Source: Propionibacteriaceae bacterium UBA7704 (lineage in GTDB: Bacteria; Actinomycetota; Actinomycetes; Propionibacteriales; Propionibacteriaceae). Taken from it: DNA of 64,000 nucleotides. The translations under genes were made by a program, and so were the position numbers. The stretch spans positions 1 through 64,000 of the forward strand of contig DLGC01000021.1 of NCBI GenBank assembly GCA_002482525.1. Direction: 5' to 3'. Within the stretch, counting starts at the first letter, position 1, and each line of letters starts with the position of its first letter. Positions 1-8,458 of this stretch are shown in pieces. Under the pieces are notes generated by a model. The model saw only the letters and a list, made by a program, of their open reading frames with translations. It was not told where the DNA came from and ran no database searches.

Positions 1-2
1 GG

Positions 3-65
3 ATCATCCCGGTCGACAACGTCATTCGGATCCGCACCGGCGAAAGCGGCCCCAGCGCCATCTAG
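3..65 (+). CDS. C-terminal fragment of an unidentified protein
   Basis: An open frame enters from the left edge and stops at TAG 63-65. Only the last 20 residues are visible (ending TGESGPSAI). It converges on comF with about 30 bases between the two stops. There is too little sequence to name a family, and the reading frame itself is only inferred from the stop and from the convergent layout. Confidence 0.3.
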   Translation: MIPVDNVIRIRTGESGPSAI

Positions 66-95
66 GATCCGCCCCGCCACCGAAGGGTCAACCGC

Positions 96-788
96 TCACC
101 GACCCCCCGTCCTTGATCGAGGTGTCCAGGCCACCGCAGCCGCACCCATGACACGATGGCCCGACACAGCCAGCGCCCGGAGAGCTTCCGACAGCGTCGC
201 TCCGGTGGTCACGACATCGTCGATGATGATCACCGAGCCGGACCTGGGCCGGCCACGGCCCTGATAGGCGTTGCGCAGATTCGCGAATCGGTCGGAAACT
301 CCCAGACCCGACTGATCTGCCGGACGCCGTCGCTGACGCAGCGCCCGGATCACAGCGACCTGCCGACCTTGGGCACGTAGCTGACGCGCTGCCGTTGCCG
401 CCAGACTCCCGGTGAAGTCCAGGCCCCGCTGTACGACCGTAGCCGGATTGGACGGAATCGGCACCAGCCATAGCGGCGTTGCCGGCTCGACGATGTCCAC
501 CAGGGCCGCCACGGCGAGCGCCAGGCGCTCGGCCAGCACCGGCACCAGCATCAGGTCGTTGCGTTCCTTTGCGGCCAACACCAGCGACCTCACTACACCG
601 CGATAGTGGGCTGAGACCACCACCGGTGCCGCCAGACCGGGAACAGAGTGCAACAGCTCCCGCTGGAGCGCTTGGCGACACTCTCGACAGATGTCTCGGC
701 CCGGCGCCCCGCAGCCCGCGCAGCAGGCCCCCACCAGCAGTTCAGCGGCAGCATCCATCAAACGATCCATGGTCACGACCCTCAGCAT
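96..788 (-). CDS. comF: ComF family phosphoribosyltransferase-like protein
   Basis: This 230-residue protein has the ComF layout. An N-terminal zinc-ribbon-like set of cysteines (CCAGCGAPG, then CREC, about residues 22-36) is followed by a type I phosphoribosyltransferase domain. The PRPP-binding loop is clear near residue 190 (IIIDDVVTTGAT). ComF proteins support DNA uptake in naturally competent bacteria; in Actinobacteria the gene is commonly kept next to lpqB/mtrAB and its role is not settled. It lies 37 bases downstream of lpqB on the same strand and is probably the last gene of the mtrA-mtrB-lpqB-comF unit. An alternative start is the Met at residue 7. Confidence 0.88.
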   Translation of the reverse strand: MLRVVTMDRLMDAAAELLVGACCAGCGAPGRDICRECRQALQRELLHSVPGLAAPVVVSAHYRGVVRSLVLAAKERNDLMLVPVLAERLALAVAALVDIVEPATPLWLVPIPSNPATVVQRGLDFTGSLAATAARQLRAQGRQVAVIRALRQRRRPADQSGLGVSDRFANLRNAYQGRGRPRSGSVIIIDDVVTTGATLSEALRALAVSGHRVMGAAAVAWTPRSRTGGR

Positions 789-825
789 CGGTGCCGCCGC
801 CGCCTGTTGTCACCGATCCACAGGC

Positions 826-2526
826 TCAGCCCGAATAGGCCGCCGCACTCGCCTCGGTTCCCACGACGAACCAGTTGAATTCGCCGTCGAAGCGATACAG
901 AGAACCGGTACTCGACAACCCCAGGGGATCCCTGCCCGGCACGACCAGCAGGGAGTTCAGGCGGATAGCATCGCTGGGCCCGATGTCGCTCATCGTCGAG
1001 CCATCCTGACTGATCAACACCGCACCAACCTGTTGTTGCGGGTCGCGGCGCAACAGAGCCAGCTCCGATATCGAACTCCAGCCGAGGTCCAGCAGGTCGA
1101 CCGCATCCAGGCCGATGAGATCGATGTCGATGGGTGCCCAACCCGAGATCAGGATCCCCTCATCGCTGTAAGACACTCGGGCAAGTCCAACCATTGCCGA
1201 GGATCCGCGTCCGAGAATCACTGCAGCCCGGCTGCCATCGGGCGCGATTGCCAGGTCCCGTACTACCGAGGTGGGCATGCCCGAGACCGTGACCGACACC
1301 TGTTTACCCTCGCGGTATACCCGCAGACCAGCGAGGTTCGCTGCCACCGGCGACCACAGATCACCGTTGCGAGCAAACGACGGACGCAACAATCCGGTAC
1401 CGCTGCGCAACGGTCGGGCGATCTTCCCACTGGCGTTGCCGGTGATCAGCTGGGTCTTGTCGGTCGTTGTGATCGCCCAGCGAGCCAGATCCCGGGTCAC
1501 AGCCAGCGCCCCGGTGTCAGGCAAGCCGCTACGAACCTCGACCAGGTCCGACCAGTTGTCCGGGCTACTTTGACGTATCAGTTTGCCGCCACTGACCGAG
1601 AACGCCAGCTTGGACTGGGCCGAATCGCCCGGATCCAGGCCAGCGAAGTCACTCGGACTCAGTTCGGCCGAACCGGCATGAGTCCACGCCTGGCCGTCCA
1701 CTACGACACGAATCGTCCCGATATCGGAGAAGCTACACAACGTGTAGGTCATCTCCGACAGCAGCAGCGCCCGGCGATCATCGCTCACCTCCGACCCATT
1801 GCTGAGTGAGACGGTAGCGGTACCAAAATCGCTCACCTCCACCGAACCGAGAGTGAACTCCCCTGCCTGCCGCGCCACCACGATCGGTGCCAGCCACGGG
1901 GACGGCCCGTCCAACACGGCCTGGGCGGCATGACTCACCGCGGTGCCGTCGTCAGGGAAATGGTGGGGATCCGGCACCATCGACGCACCAGTGCGAGCCT
2001 CGAACTCCACGTCAACCGCAGTGAAACCGGTGCTGTAGAGGTACCGCGACATCAACAATCCGTCCGGGGGTCGCGAGATCCGCCACTGTCCGTTGGAGTT
2101 CTTCACCAGGCCGAAGTCCTGACGCAACTGGCCGCTCTCCGGGCGGTAAACGCCACCGGCGTCGATCAGACCGGTGAGCGGGGCGACCAGAACGACCGTC
2201 TGATCGGTTTCGGTAGGAGGATAGCCGTCGGCGTAGATCTGAACCCCTGACTGCGGTTTCCATGACTTCGCGGCCGCCTCGGTGAGGTACTCCCGTGCCA
2301 CCCGGTAGTCCGATTCCGAGTTGCTCATCGCATGCAGGAATCCCTCGACGATCAGCAGCTTGGTCGCGCCGTCGGCTGGGGGCAGCGGCGCGACTCGGAC
2401 GCCGGTCACCGCGCCCGATGGCTCCATGCTGTGCTCGGTAACGGGACCCGAGGTGGGCACCGTTGTGCAGCCGGCGATGAGCACGGCCGCAGCGAGAACT
2501 CCAATAAGCAGGGGGCGTCGTCTCAT
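826..2526 (-). CDS. lpqB: Lipoprotein LpqB, accessory of the MtrAB two-component system
   Basis: The product is 566 residues long and starts with a lipoprotein signal (MRRRPLLIGVLAAAVLIAGC, lipobox Cys at about residue 20). A GerMN-like domain and a C-terminal beta-propeller-like LpqB region follow. The start chosen is the ATG overlapping the mtrB stop (ATGA, 2523-2526); an upstream in-frame Met exists but would bury the signal peptide. In mycobacteria LpqB interacts with the extracellular part of MtrB and modulates cell wall and division control. The order mtrA-mtrB-lpqB is the conserved actinobacterial arrangement, so translational coupling here supports a joint complex. It acts on the outer face of the membrane. 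Confidence 0.93.
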   Translation of the reverse strand: MRRRPLLIGVLAAAVLIAGCTTVPTSGPVTEHSMEPSGAVTGVRVAPLPPADGATKLLIVEGFLHAMSNSESDYRVAREYLTEAAAKSWKPQSGVQIYADGYPPTETDQTVVLVAPLTGLIDAGGVYRPESGQLRQDFGLVKNSNGQWRISRPPDGLLMSRYLYSTGFTAVDVEFEARTGASMVPDPHHFPDDGTAVSHAAQAVLDGPSPWLAPIVVARQAGEFTLGSVEVSDFGTATVSLSNGSEVSDDRRALLLSEMTYTLCSFSDIGTIRVVVDGQAWTHAGSAELSPSDFAGLDPGDSAQSKLAFSVSGGKLIRQSSPDNWSDLVEVRSGLPDTGALAVTRDLARWAITTTDKTQLITGNASGKIARPLRSGTGLLRPSFARNGDLWSPVAANLAGLRVYREGKQVSVTVSGMPTSVVRDLAIAPDGSRAAVILGRGSSAMVGLARVSYSDEGILISGWAPIDIDLIGLDAVDLLDLGWSSISELALLRRDPQQQVGAVLISQDGSTMSDIGPSDAIRLNSLLVVPGRDPLGLSSTGSLYRFDGEFNWFVVGTEASAAAYSG

Positions 2527-4061
2527 GACTGTGCCTCCGGTTCGGGCGCCGCCGGCAGTGGTGAGGACTTCAACTTCCCGCCGGCCGAACGTGGCAGGGT
2601 TAACCGGAATTGGGCCCCGTTGCCTCGCTCGCCCCAGGCGGTCAGCCACCCGCCATGCAGACGGGCGTCCTCCAAGGAGATCGACAGTCCCAGGCCGGTG
2701 CCGCCAATGCGTCGACCCCGTGACGGGTCGGCTCGCCAGAACCGGTTGAAGAGCTGTGCACCCTCGGTCATCGAGAAGCCCACTCCGTGATCACGTATCG
2801 CAACCGCGATCGCGCTGGCGTTGCTGCGCAGCCTCACTTCAATCGGCTTGCCCTCACCGTGCTCGATAGCGTTGGTGATCAGGTTTCGGACGATCCGCTG
2901 GATGCGGCGCCGATCGATCTCTGCCATTCCGTTTCCCTCGGTGAGATAGCTCAGCGAGCTTCCGGCACGCTCGGCCAGTGGCCGCAGCGCCTCGAGTTCT
3001 TCACCGACCAGCAGCCCCAGGTCGACGACTTCCAAGGACAATTCGGCAGCCCCGGCATCGAACCGCGAAATTTCCAGCAGGTCGGCCAGCAGCGATTCGA
3101 AGCGATCCAACTCGGCCGACAGCAGCTCCGCTGAGCGCGCCGAGGTGCTGTTGAAGGATTTGCGTTGGGCGTAGAGCACCTCGCTGGCCATTCGGATGGT
3201 GGTCAACGGGGTGCGCAATTCGTGGGAGACGTCGGAGACGAACCGTTGCTGCACCGTGGAAAGCTCTTCCAATTCGCCTACTTTGTGCTCCAACTCGGCG
3301 GCCATGTGGTTCATTGAGCGCGCCAAACCCGCCAGGTCTTCCACGCCCTCCACCGCCATCCGATCGTCCAGATGTCCGGCCGCCAAGCGTTCGGCCGCCA
3401 ACCGTGCCGCCCGTACCGGACGCAGCACTTGGACGACCATGACGTAGACCACCACGCCCAATCCCGCCAACAGGATCACACCCGTTGCCAGCGCCGCTTG
3501 CTGCACGACGGCGATGGTTTGACGCTCCTGCGTCGTGGGAAACAGGAAATACACCGGATAGGCGCCCTGTCCGGGGGCGATGAGCTCACCGGCGACCACC
3601 AGCCCCGGTTCGGCGGGCCGGTTGTCAGTGAACTGAATGAGCGTCGGGGTGCTCCACAGGCTTCCTGCCGAATTCACCGCATTGCGGATGTTCGCTGGAA
3701 TGCTGGCCGCCGACACTCCCGCACTACCAATCTGAGAGATCGGCGTCTCGATGGCGACGTAATACTGATTGCCGGTCTGGCCGCGATTGGTCGCGTCGCG
3801 ACCCAGCCGGGTGATCCGCTCCCCCAGTGAGGTGGTGCGAAGATCGGTGGTGGACAGATCGCGCTGCATCGACGTCATCACCGCGGAGGCCTCGGCAATA
3901 CTGGCCTGAGTCTTGCCCTCGATGATTCCGCGGGTGGACTGCTCCATGAGGAACCAGCCGGTCAGCAGCAGGATCACCACCGAGGCAGCCAGGGTCGAAA
4001 GCACCACTCTGAACGGCAGTGATCGTCCCCAGAGCTGAATCGGATTCATCGAGGACTTCAT
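2523..4061 (-). CDS. mtrB: Sensor histidine kinase MtrB
   Basis: This 512-residue membrane kinase has a first transmembrane segment at about residues 19-38, an extracellular sensor loop, and a second segment at about 188-211. A HAMP linker (LRPVRAARLAAERLAAGHLD) is followed by a HisKA domain with phospho-acceptor His280 in SDVSHELRTPL. The HATPase domain shows the N box (RNLITNAIEHG), a G1-like DHGVGFS and GGTGLGLSI. It phosphorylates MtrA in response to cell-envelope and division cues. The gene overlaps mtrA by four bases at its start and lpqB by three at its end, so the three are translationally coupled. All catalytic motifs are intact. Confidence 0.95.
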   Translation of the reverse strand: MKSSMNPIQLWGRSLPFRVVLSTLAASVVILLLTGWFLMEQSTRGIIEGKTQASIAEASAVMTSMQRDLSTTDLRTTSLGERITRLGRDATNRGQTGNQYYVAIETPISQIGSAGVSAASIPANIRNAVNSAGSLWSTPTLIQFTDNRPAEPGLVVAGELIAPGQGAYPVYFLFPTTQERQTIAVVQQAALATGVILLAGLGVVVYVMVVQVLRPVRAARLAAERLAAGHLDDRMAVEGVEDLAGLARSMNHMAAELEHKVGELEELSTVQQRFVSDVSHELRTPLTTIRMASEVLYAQRKSFNSTSARSAELLSAELDRFESLLADLLEISRFDAGAAELSLEVVDLGLLVGEELEALRPLAERAGSSLSYLTEGNGMAEIDRRRIQRIVRNLITNAIEHGEGKPIEVRLRSNASAIAVAIRDHGVGFSMTEGAQLFNRFWRADPSRGRRIGGTGLGLSISLEDARLHGGWLTAWGERGNGAQFRLTLPRSAGGKLKSSPLPAAPEPEAQS

Positions 4062-4774
4062 TCAGCCGGTTTGGCCTCTCCGGCGCGATAGCCGATTCCC
4101 CGCACCGTCACCACGATCTCGGGACGCTCGGGGTCCTTCTCGACCTTGGACCGCAGGCGCTGAACATGAACATTGACGAGCCGTGTGTCGCTGGCGTGGC
4201 GGTAGCCCCAGACTTCTTCCAGCAGCACTTCGCGGGTGAATGCCTGCTTCGGCCGCCGGGCCAGTGCCAACAACAGGTCGAACTCCAAGGGAGTGAGGGT
4301 GATCTCCTCCTCGCCTCGACGCACGGTGTGCTCGGTGACATTGATGGTGAGGTCACCGATTCCGATCGACTCGTCGCCGTCAGCGGCATCAGGACGCCGA
4401 CGCAGCCGAGCTTTGATCCGGGCCACGAGCTCTTGGGTCTTGAAAGGCTTTGCCACGTAGTCGTCAGCTCCGGCTTCCAAACCGAAGACCACGTCGGTGG
4501 TGTCACTTTTGGCGGTGAGCATGATGATCGGCACCCCGGAAATCGCCCGGATGTCGCGGCAGACATCGACGCCGTCGCGCCCGGGCAGCATCAGATCGAG
4601 GAGCACGAGGTCGGGGCGATGCTCGTGAAAGATCTTCAACGCCCGCTGTCCGTTGTGACACAGAACCGGATCGAAGCCCTCCTGGCGCAGCACGATCTCC
4701 AGCATCTCTGCCAGCGCTTCGTCGTCGTCGACCACAAGGATCTTCGCGGGCATCGCGCGGGAACCATCGGGCAC
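4058..4774 (-). CDS. mtrA: Response regulator MtrA (OmpR family)
   Basis: The 238-residue regulator has a receiver domain with the acidic pair (VVDDDE), phospho-acceptor Asp60 (LVLLDLMLPG), the conserved Lys in the KPF motif, and a C-terminal winged-helix DNA-binding domain (RLVNVHVQRLRSKVE). MtrA controls cell wall hydrolases, osmotic response and oriC/dnaA-linked functions in Actinobacteria. A GTG at 4774 is chosen because a strong AGGAGG lies six bases upstream; an ATG seven codons inside is the alternative and would give the usual MtrA N-terminus. It is the first gene of the mtrAB-lpqB unit. Confidence 0.95.
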   Translation of the reverse strand: MPDGSRAMPAKILVVDDDEALAEMLEIVLRQEGFDPVLCHNGQRALKIFHEHRPDLVLLDLMLPGRDGVDVCRDIRAISGVPIIMLTAKSDTTDVVFGLEAGADDYVAKPFKTQELVARIKARLRRRPDAADGDESIGIGDLTINVTEHTVRRGEEEITLTPLEFDLLLALARRPKQAFTREVLLEEVWGYRHASDTRLVNVHVQRLRSKVEKDPERPEIVVTVRGIGYRAGEAKPAE

Positions 4775-4904
4775 TTCGGTCCTCCTCGGTCCGAGGTTAG
4801 ATCTAGCGGGACAGACGCCGTCGTCCTGCGCACGGCCGGAACTTCGACAGGCTCACTTCACGTAACAACGAATCCTAGTCGGTGAGGCGAACTCAACCCA
4901 GGAT

Positions 4905-5462
4905 TCAGTTGAACTCCACACTGGACGGCCACGTGGAGAACAAGCCGATGTCGCCGCCTTGGCGGCGCAGTACCCGGCGCCACATGAGGCCGGGCTCAGT
5001 GTCGAAGGGGTCGCTGGCCAGGGCTGGCACGACGTACCACATGCCGAACTCGAGCTCCTGCTGCAACTGACCAGCATCCCAGCCGGCATAGCCGGCGAAG
5101 ATGCGTAGATGCTCATAGGCGCCCTGAGCCAACTCGACCGGAGTCTCTAGATTGAGCAGTCCGACTTGGCCGCGCACGCGACGCCACCCCGGGGGTCCTT
5201 CGGCACCGACAGCGATCTCGGCCAGACAGATCGCGCCCTGTTGGGATACCGGGCCGCCGTCGAACAACTCACCGGGAAAACTCACCAGATCAGCCCAGGC
5301 CGGCAGCGCCGTGTCCAGATCGATGGTGCTGGGTCGGTTCAACACCACACCGACGGTCCCGGAATCATCGGCGTCGAGAAGAAAGATCACCGAGCCACCG
5401 AAATAGCCATCGGTGCTCGTGATGCTGGACACCAACAAGTCGCCGACGTGGAACTCAGTCAT
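4905..5462 (-). CDS. YqgE/AlgH family protein (UPF0301)
   Basis: This 185-residue single-domain protein matches the YqgE/AlgH (DUF179) family. It has the N-terminal GDLLVSS, the GVVLNRPS segment, the GGPV motif in the middle (FDGGPVSQQG) and the FAGYAGWDAGQLQ-E segment near residue 125. The biochemical role of the family is not established. AlgH was first reported as affecting alginate synthesis in Pseudomonas, but no such pathway is visible here. It is transcribed in the same direction as mtrA, separated by about 130 bases that may carry the mtrA promoter. Confidence 0.88.
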   Translation of the reverse strand: MTEFHVGDLLVSSITSTDGYFGGSVIFLLDADDSGTVGVVLNRPSTIDLDTALPAWADLVSFPGELFDGGPVSQQGAICLAEIAVGAEGPPGWRRVRGQVGLLNLETPVELAQGAYEHLRIFAGYAGWDAGQLQQELEFGMWYVVPALASDPFDTEPGLMWRRVLRRQGGDIGLFSTWPSSVEFN

Positions 5463-5541
5463 GAATCGCCTCCCTGGGACAGTCTTACATCAAGGCGCTT
5501 CGACCGGGAATGGGCGTGGAGGTGTTGGGATGGGAGCAGAA

Positions 5542-5681
5542 GGAAGTGAGAGAGCTACCGCTCTCTCACTTCGCTCGCTCTGCGCTCAGCGCTTGGTGGA
5601 GGTATCGGCCGCTACGCGGCCTACTACCTCCGCTCCTCGCTCGGAAGTGAGAGAGCTACCGCTCTCTCACTTCGCTCGCTC
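5542..5681. repeat. 39-bp direct repeats flanking a palindrome next to ssrA
   Basis: Two identical 39-base copies lie at 5542-5580 and 5643-5681. Each begins with a 13-bp perfect hairpin (arms GAAGTGAGAGAGC and GCTCTCTCACTTC, loop TACC). Between them lies another nested palindrome (GGAGGTA 5598-5604 with TACCTCC 5625-5631, and inner arms GGCCGC/GCGGCC). The second hairpin begins 12 bases beyond the tmRNA 3' end and could end ssrA transcription, although no T-run follows. The whole unit looks like a small palindromic intergenic repeat element. Confidence 0.75.
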
Positions 5682-5685
5682 GTCG

Positions 5686-6050
5686 TGGAGGTGGCGGGAA
5701 TTGAACCCGCGTCCTCAAGAGGTGACCCAGGACTTCTCCGGGTGCAGCTGACTAGGCGTTCTGCTTGACTCCCACCCTCACGTCAGCAAGTGGTGGACGA
5801 GCCCAGTTCCAGTAAAGTCCCGCGACAACCCTGGAACCCAGTTGCCGCAGCGAGCCTTCTAAATGAGGCCAGGAACCGGACCGAAGGCGCGTCCGGGCTG
5901 ACCCTTCGTTAGCTGCTCAGGCAGCCAGAGCGAAGTCAGTGCGATTGGAATCGGCACTTATAGGTTCCCGAGATTCGTTAACGAGATGTCCTCGGATCCT
6001 CGACCCGCTTCTCCTGGGACTACCGTCCCGAGTCGAAACCAGTCACCCCC
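5686..6050 (-). ncRNA. ssrA: tmRNA (ssrA), tag ADSNRTDFALAA
   Basis: The transfer-messenger RNA rescues stalled ribosomes together with SmpB, whose gene lies about 0.6 kb away. The 5' end GGGGGTGACTGGTTTCGACT (6050 downward) pairs with CACCTCC near 5687-5693 to form the acceptor stem, and the T-arm GGTTCAATTCC is present. The resume codon begins the tag reading frame at 5955 and ends at TGA 5917-5919, giving ADSNRTDFALAA. This resembles the mycobacterial tag ADSHQRDYALAA and ends in the expected ALAA degron. After the discriminator A (5686) the genome reads CGA, so the CCA end must be added after transcription. Length is about 365 nt. Confidence 0.95.
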
Positions 6051-6162
6051 TGTTGAGTTGTACGCCGATCGCTGAGCGATCAGCTTTGTAAGCTTACTCG
6101 GACCACCTCATGGGCGCCACCGGAGCACCGGATACGCCTGACTCAGAGGGTAGGGTGCCTGC

Positions 6163-6531
6163 ATGGAAAAACCCTTCGTCGACCCCCCAGAGGGTCCCGC
6201 TCCCACCGAGCTTCAGATCATCGACCTTGAAGAAGGCACCGGCCCCGAGGCTGCCGCCGGCCGTCAGGTCGCCGTGCACTATGTCGGCGTTGCCTTCTCC
6301 ACCGGCGAGCAGTTCGACTCCAGCTACGACCGCGGGACTCCGCTCACCTTCCCGCTGGGCGCCGGACGCGTCATCCCCGGCTGGGACAACGGCCTGATCG
6401 GCATGAAGGTCGGCGGACGCCGCCGCCTGGAGATTCCCCCGCACCTGGCCTACGGCGATCGTGGCGCCGGTGGCGTCATCAAACCGGGCGAAACCCTGAT
6501 CTTCGTCTGCGACCTCGTCGGCGTTAAGTAG
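6163..6531 (+). CDS. FKBP-type peptidyl-prolyl cis-trans isomerase
   Basis: The 122-residue protein is a single FKBP domain. Visible family features are VHYVGVAFSTGEQFDSSYDR, PLTFPLGAGRVIPGWD, the RRRLEIPPHLAYGDRG segment and the terminal ETLIFVCDLVGV. It catalyses cis-trans isomerisation of prolyl bonds. There is no signal peptide or lipobox, so a cytosolic foldase is expected, as for the short FkpA/FkbP-like proteins of Actinobacteria. It converges on smpB, with a long hairpin between the two genes. Confidence 0.93.
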   Translation: MEKPFVDPPEGPAPTELQIIDLEEGTGPEAAAGRQVAVHYVGVAFSTGEQFDSSYDRGTPLTFPLGAGRVIPGWDNGLIGMKVGGRRRLEIPPHLAYGDRGAGGVIKPGETLIFVCDLVGVK

Positions 6532-6557
6532 CCCCACCCCGTCGCCCTTCCCCGAGG

Positions 6558-6617
6558 CGCTCCCGAAACGTGCAGTTCCTCCCGAAATATCGGGAGGAAC
6601 TGCCACTTTCGGGAGCG
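6558..6617. terminator. Long imperfect hairpin between convergent genes, probable bidirectional terminator
   Basis: Outer arms CGCTCCCGAAA (6558-6568) and TTTCGGGAGCG (6607-6617) pair perfectly over 11 bp. Inner arms GCAGTTCCTCCCGA (6572-6585) and TCGGGAGGAACTGC (6590-6603) pair perfectly over 14 bp around a four-base loop. Three mismatched bases separate the two stems. It sits exactly between the stops of the FKBP gene and smpB. There is no T-tract, so termination would be Rho-independent only by stem stability, as often proposed for high-GC genomes. Confidence 0.6.
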
Positions 6618-6628
6618 TTTGGCGTTGG

Positions 6629-7105
6629 TCAGCGTTCGCCGCGGTTGCGGGCGGCGAGTTCGCGCTGGGCGTCGCGGTCGGCGTCGCGGGCGGCGATGGT
6701 CTGGCGCTTGTCCCAGTCACGTTTGCCGGTAGCTACAGCTAGCTCCACTTTGGCGTAGCCATCGACGAAATAGATCGCCAACGGCACGATGGTGCGTCCC
6801 GACGAGGCCGTCTCGCGGTCGAGTTTGTCGATCTCCTTGCGGTGCAGCAGCAGCTTGCGATTCCGCTTGGTGGCGTGGTTGGTGTAGGTGCCAAAGGCGT
6901 ACTCGGGGATATGCGCGTTGCGCAGCCACACCTCGCCGTCGTCGACGGTGGCGAAGGCATCCACCAACGACGCCCGTCCGGCACGCAGCGACTTCACCTC
7001 GGTGCCCGTCAACACCATGCCGGCTTCAAAGCGATCATGCAGGTGGTAGTCATGGCGCGCTTTGCGATTCTGCGCTACCAGCACCCGGCCTTTGGGTCTG
7101 GGCAT
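6629..7105 (-). CDS. smpB: SsrA-binding protein SmpB
   Basis: The 158-residue protein binds tmRNA and brings it to stalled ribosomes. Recognisable SmpB segments include VAQNRKARHDYHL near the N-terminus, AGMVLTGTEVKSLRAGR, the NAHIPEY segment, RNRKLLLHRKEIDKL and a basic C-terminal tail (GKRDWDKRQTIAARDADRD). The start is the ATG at 7105, seven bases after a strong AGGAGGTG; the frame is open further upstream but lacks a better site. It lies downstream of the M23 hydrolase and ftsEX on the same strand, the usual actinobacterial order, and near ssrA. Confidence 0.96.
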   Translation of the reverse strand: MPRPKGRVLVAQNRKARHDYHLHDRFEAGMVLTGTEVKSLRAGRASLVDAFATVDDGEVWLRNAHIPEYAFGTYTNHATKRNRKLLLHRKEIDKLDRETASSGRTIVPLAIYFVDGYAKVELAVATGKRDWDKRQTIAARDADRDAQRELAARNRGER

Positions 7106-7169
7106 GACACGACACCTCCTGAGCTTGTGAGAACCGCGCCAGCCTACCAACTACGCCGCGCGTGCGATC

Positions 7170-8450
7170 TCACAGGTAACGCATCGGGTTGACCCGCGCT
7201 CCATTGCGATAGACCTGAAGGTGCAGGTGGCAGCCGGTACTCAGACCGGTCGTGCCGACATAGCCGACGATCTGGCCCTGCTTCACCGACTGTCCGGCAT
7301 GCACGATGATCTTGGATTGGTGCGCGTAACCGCTGGCCAGGTTCGCTCCGTACATGCGTCCGTAGCTGATGACCGTCCAGTTACCGAACCCGTAGGTGGT
7401 CCAGCCGGATTGAACGACTCTGCCGTTGGCCATGGCCCGGATGGGCGTGCCGCAGGAGGCACCGAAATCGGTGCCCCAGTGCATACGCCAGTAATGAAGG
7501 ATCGGGTGATAACGCATGCCGAATGGAGATCCCGCGGGGGCGTTGACCGGCCTGATGAAGCCGTTGGGATTGGAGTAGTTGGAGCCGTCATTGCGGATCT
7601 TCGCCGTGAGCTTGGCTTCCTCTGCCTGGAGCTTGGCGTACTGCTTCTTGTCCGCGTCCAGTTCCTTCTCGGCGGCAGCACGCAGTTTGGCGTTCTCGGT
7701 GACCAGGGTGGCCACCTTCGCGCGGGACTGATCGGCCTGGTCGGCGAGCTTCTTGGTCTTGGCCACATTCGCGGCGGCGACCTTGCGCTTGGCGGCCACG
7801 GCCTGTTGGGTTGCCACGCGCTGCGCGTGGGCGTCCGCTGCGGCCTGTTCCAGCACGCTCAAGCGTTGGAACTCCGCGGTGGTGGTGTCGAAGATGGTGT
7901 CGTTCCACTGCATGCGCGAGGCGAGGTCCCGGGGGGTGTCGGCACCGAATAGCAGGGCCCAACCTTGCAAGCCGGTCTGCTGCTGGTAGGCGTTGCGCAC
8001 CACCAACCCGATGACATCCTTCTGGTTCGAGACGTCCTGCTGGGCCTTCTGCTCGGCCTCGGCAGCGGCATTGGCAGCGTCAGTTGCCGCCTTCAGCTGC
8101 GCCACCAACTCCGCGTCGGCAGCGCGCGCGGCGGCGAGTTGGGTCTCGGCGACGTTCAGATCAGCCTTGGCTTTGGCCAACGCATTCTGTGAGGCAAGCA
8201 GCTTTGCTTCGGCCTGCGCCAAGGCCGACTTGTCGGCTTTGACCTCTTTCTTGGCCGACACCATCTGCTTGCGAACCTTGTCGCGAGCATCCTTGAGGTC
8301 GTCGGCGTTGGCCGGCGTGATGCCGCCCAGGATCAGGCTGAGCAGCAGTGCGAAAACCACAACACCCAGCGGGGTGGTGGCCAGCGACGTCCGTCTGCGT
8401 GGTCGAGGTACGTTCGAGGTGGAGGAAGACACCCGCACGGTCCTTTCCAA
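7170..8450 (-). CDS. Secreted coiled-coil M23 peptidase, likely FtsEX-controlled cell wall hydrolase
   Basis: The 426-residue protein has a basic N-terminus, a membrane/signal segment at about residues 26-49 ending in ANA, a long Ala/Lys/Glu-rich coiled coil (about 50-295 with one break) and a C-terminal LytM/M23 domain. Zinc ligands are visible as HWGTD and HLHLQ, and a conserved His lies in SGYAH. It starts eight bases after ftsX. In E. coli EnvC and in several Gram-positives a coiled-coil peptidoglycan hydrolase or activator is switched on by FtsEX across the membrane, so the same partnership is inferred here. Intact zinc ligands suggest an active endopeptidase rather than an EnvC-type pseudoenzyme. 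Confidence 0.88.
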   Translation of the reverse strand: MERTVRVSSSTSNVPRPRRRTSLATTPLGVVVFALLLSLILGGITPANADDLKDARDKVRKQMVSAKKEVKADKSALAQAEAKLLASQNALAKAKADLNVAETQLAAARAADAELVAQLKAATDAANAAAEAEQKAQQDVSNQKDVIGLVVRNAYQQQTGLQGWALLFGADTPRDLASRMQWNDTIFDTTTAEFQRLSVLEQAAADAHAQRVATQQAVAAKRKVAAANVAKTKKLADQADQSRAKVATLVTENAKLRAAAEKELDADKKQYAKLQAEEAKLTAKIRNDGSNYSNPNGFIRPVNAPAGSPFGMRYHPILHYWRMHWGTDFGASCGTPIRAMANGRVVQSGWTTYGFGNWTVISYGRMYGANLASGYAHQSKIIVHAGQSVKQGQIVGYVGTTGLSTGCHLHLQVYRNGARVNPMRYL

Positions 8451-8458
8451 TCAGTCGA

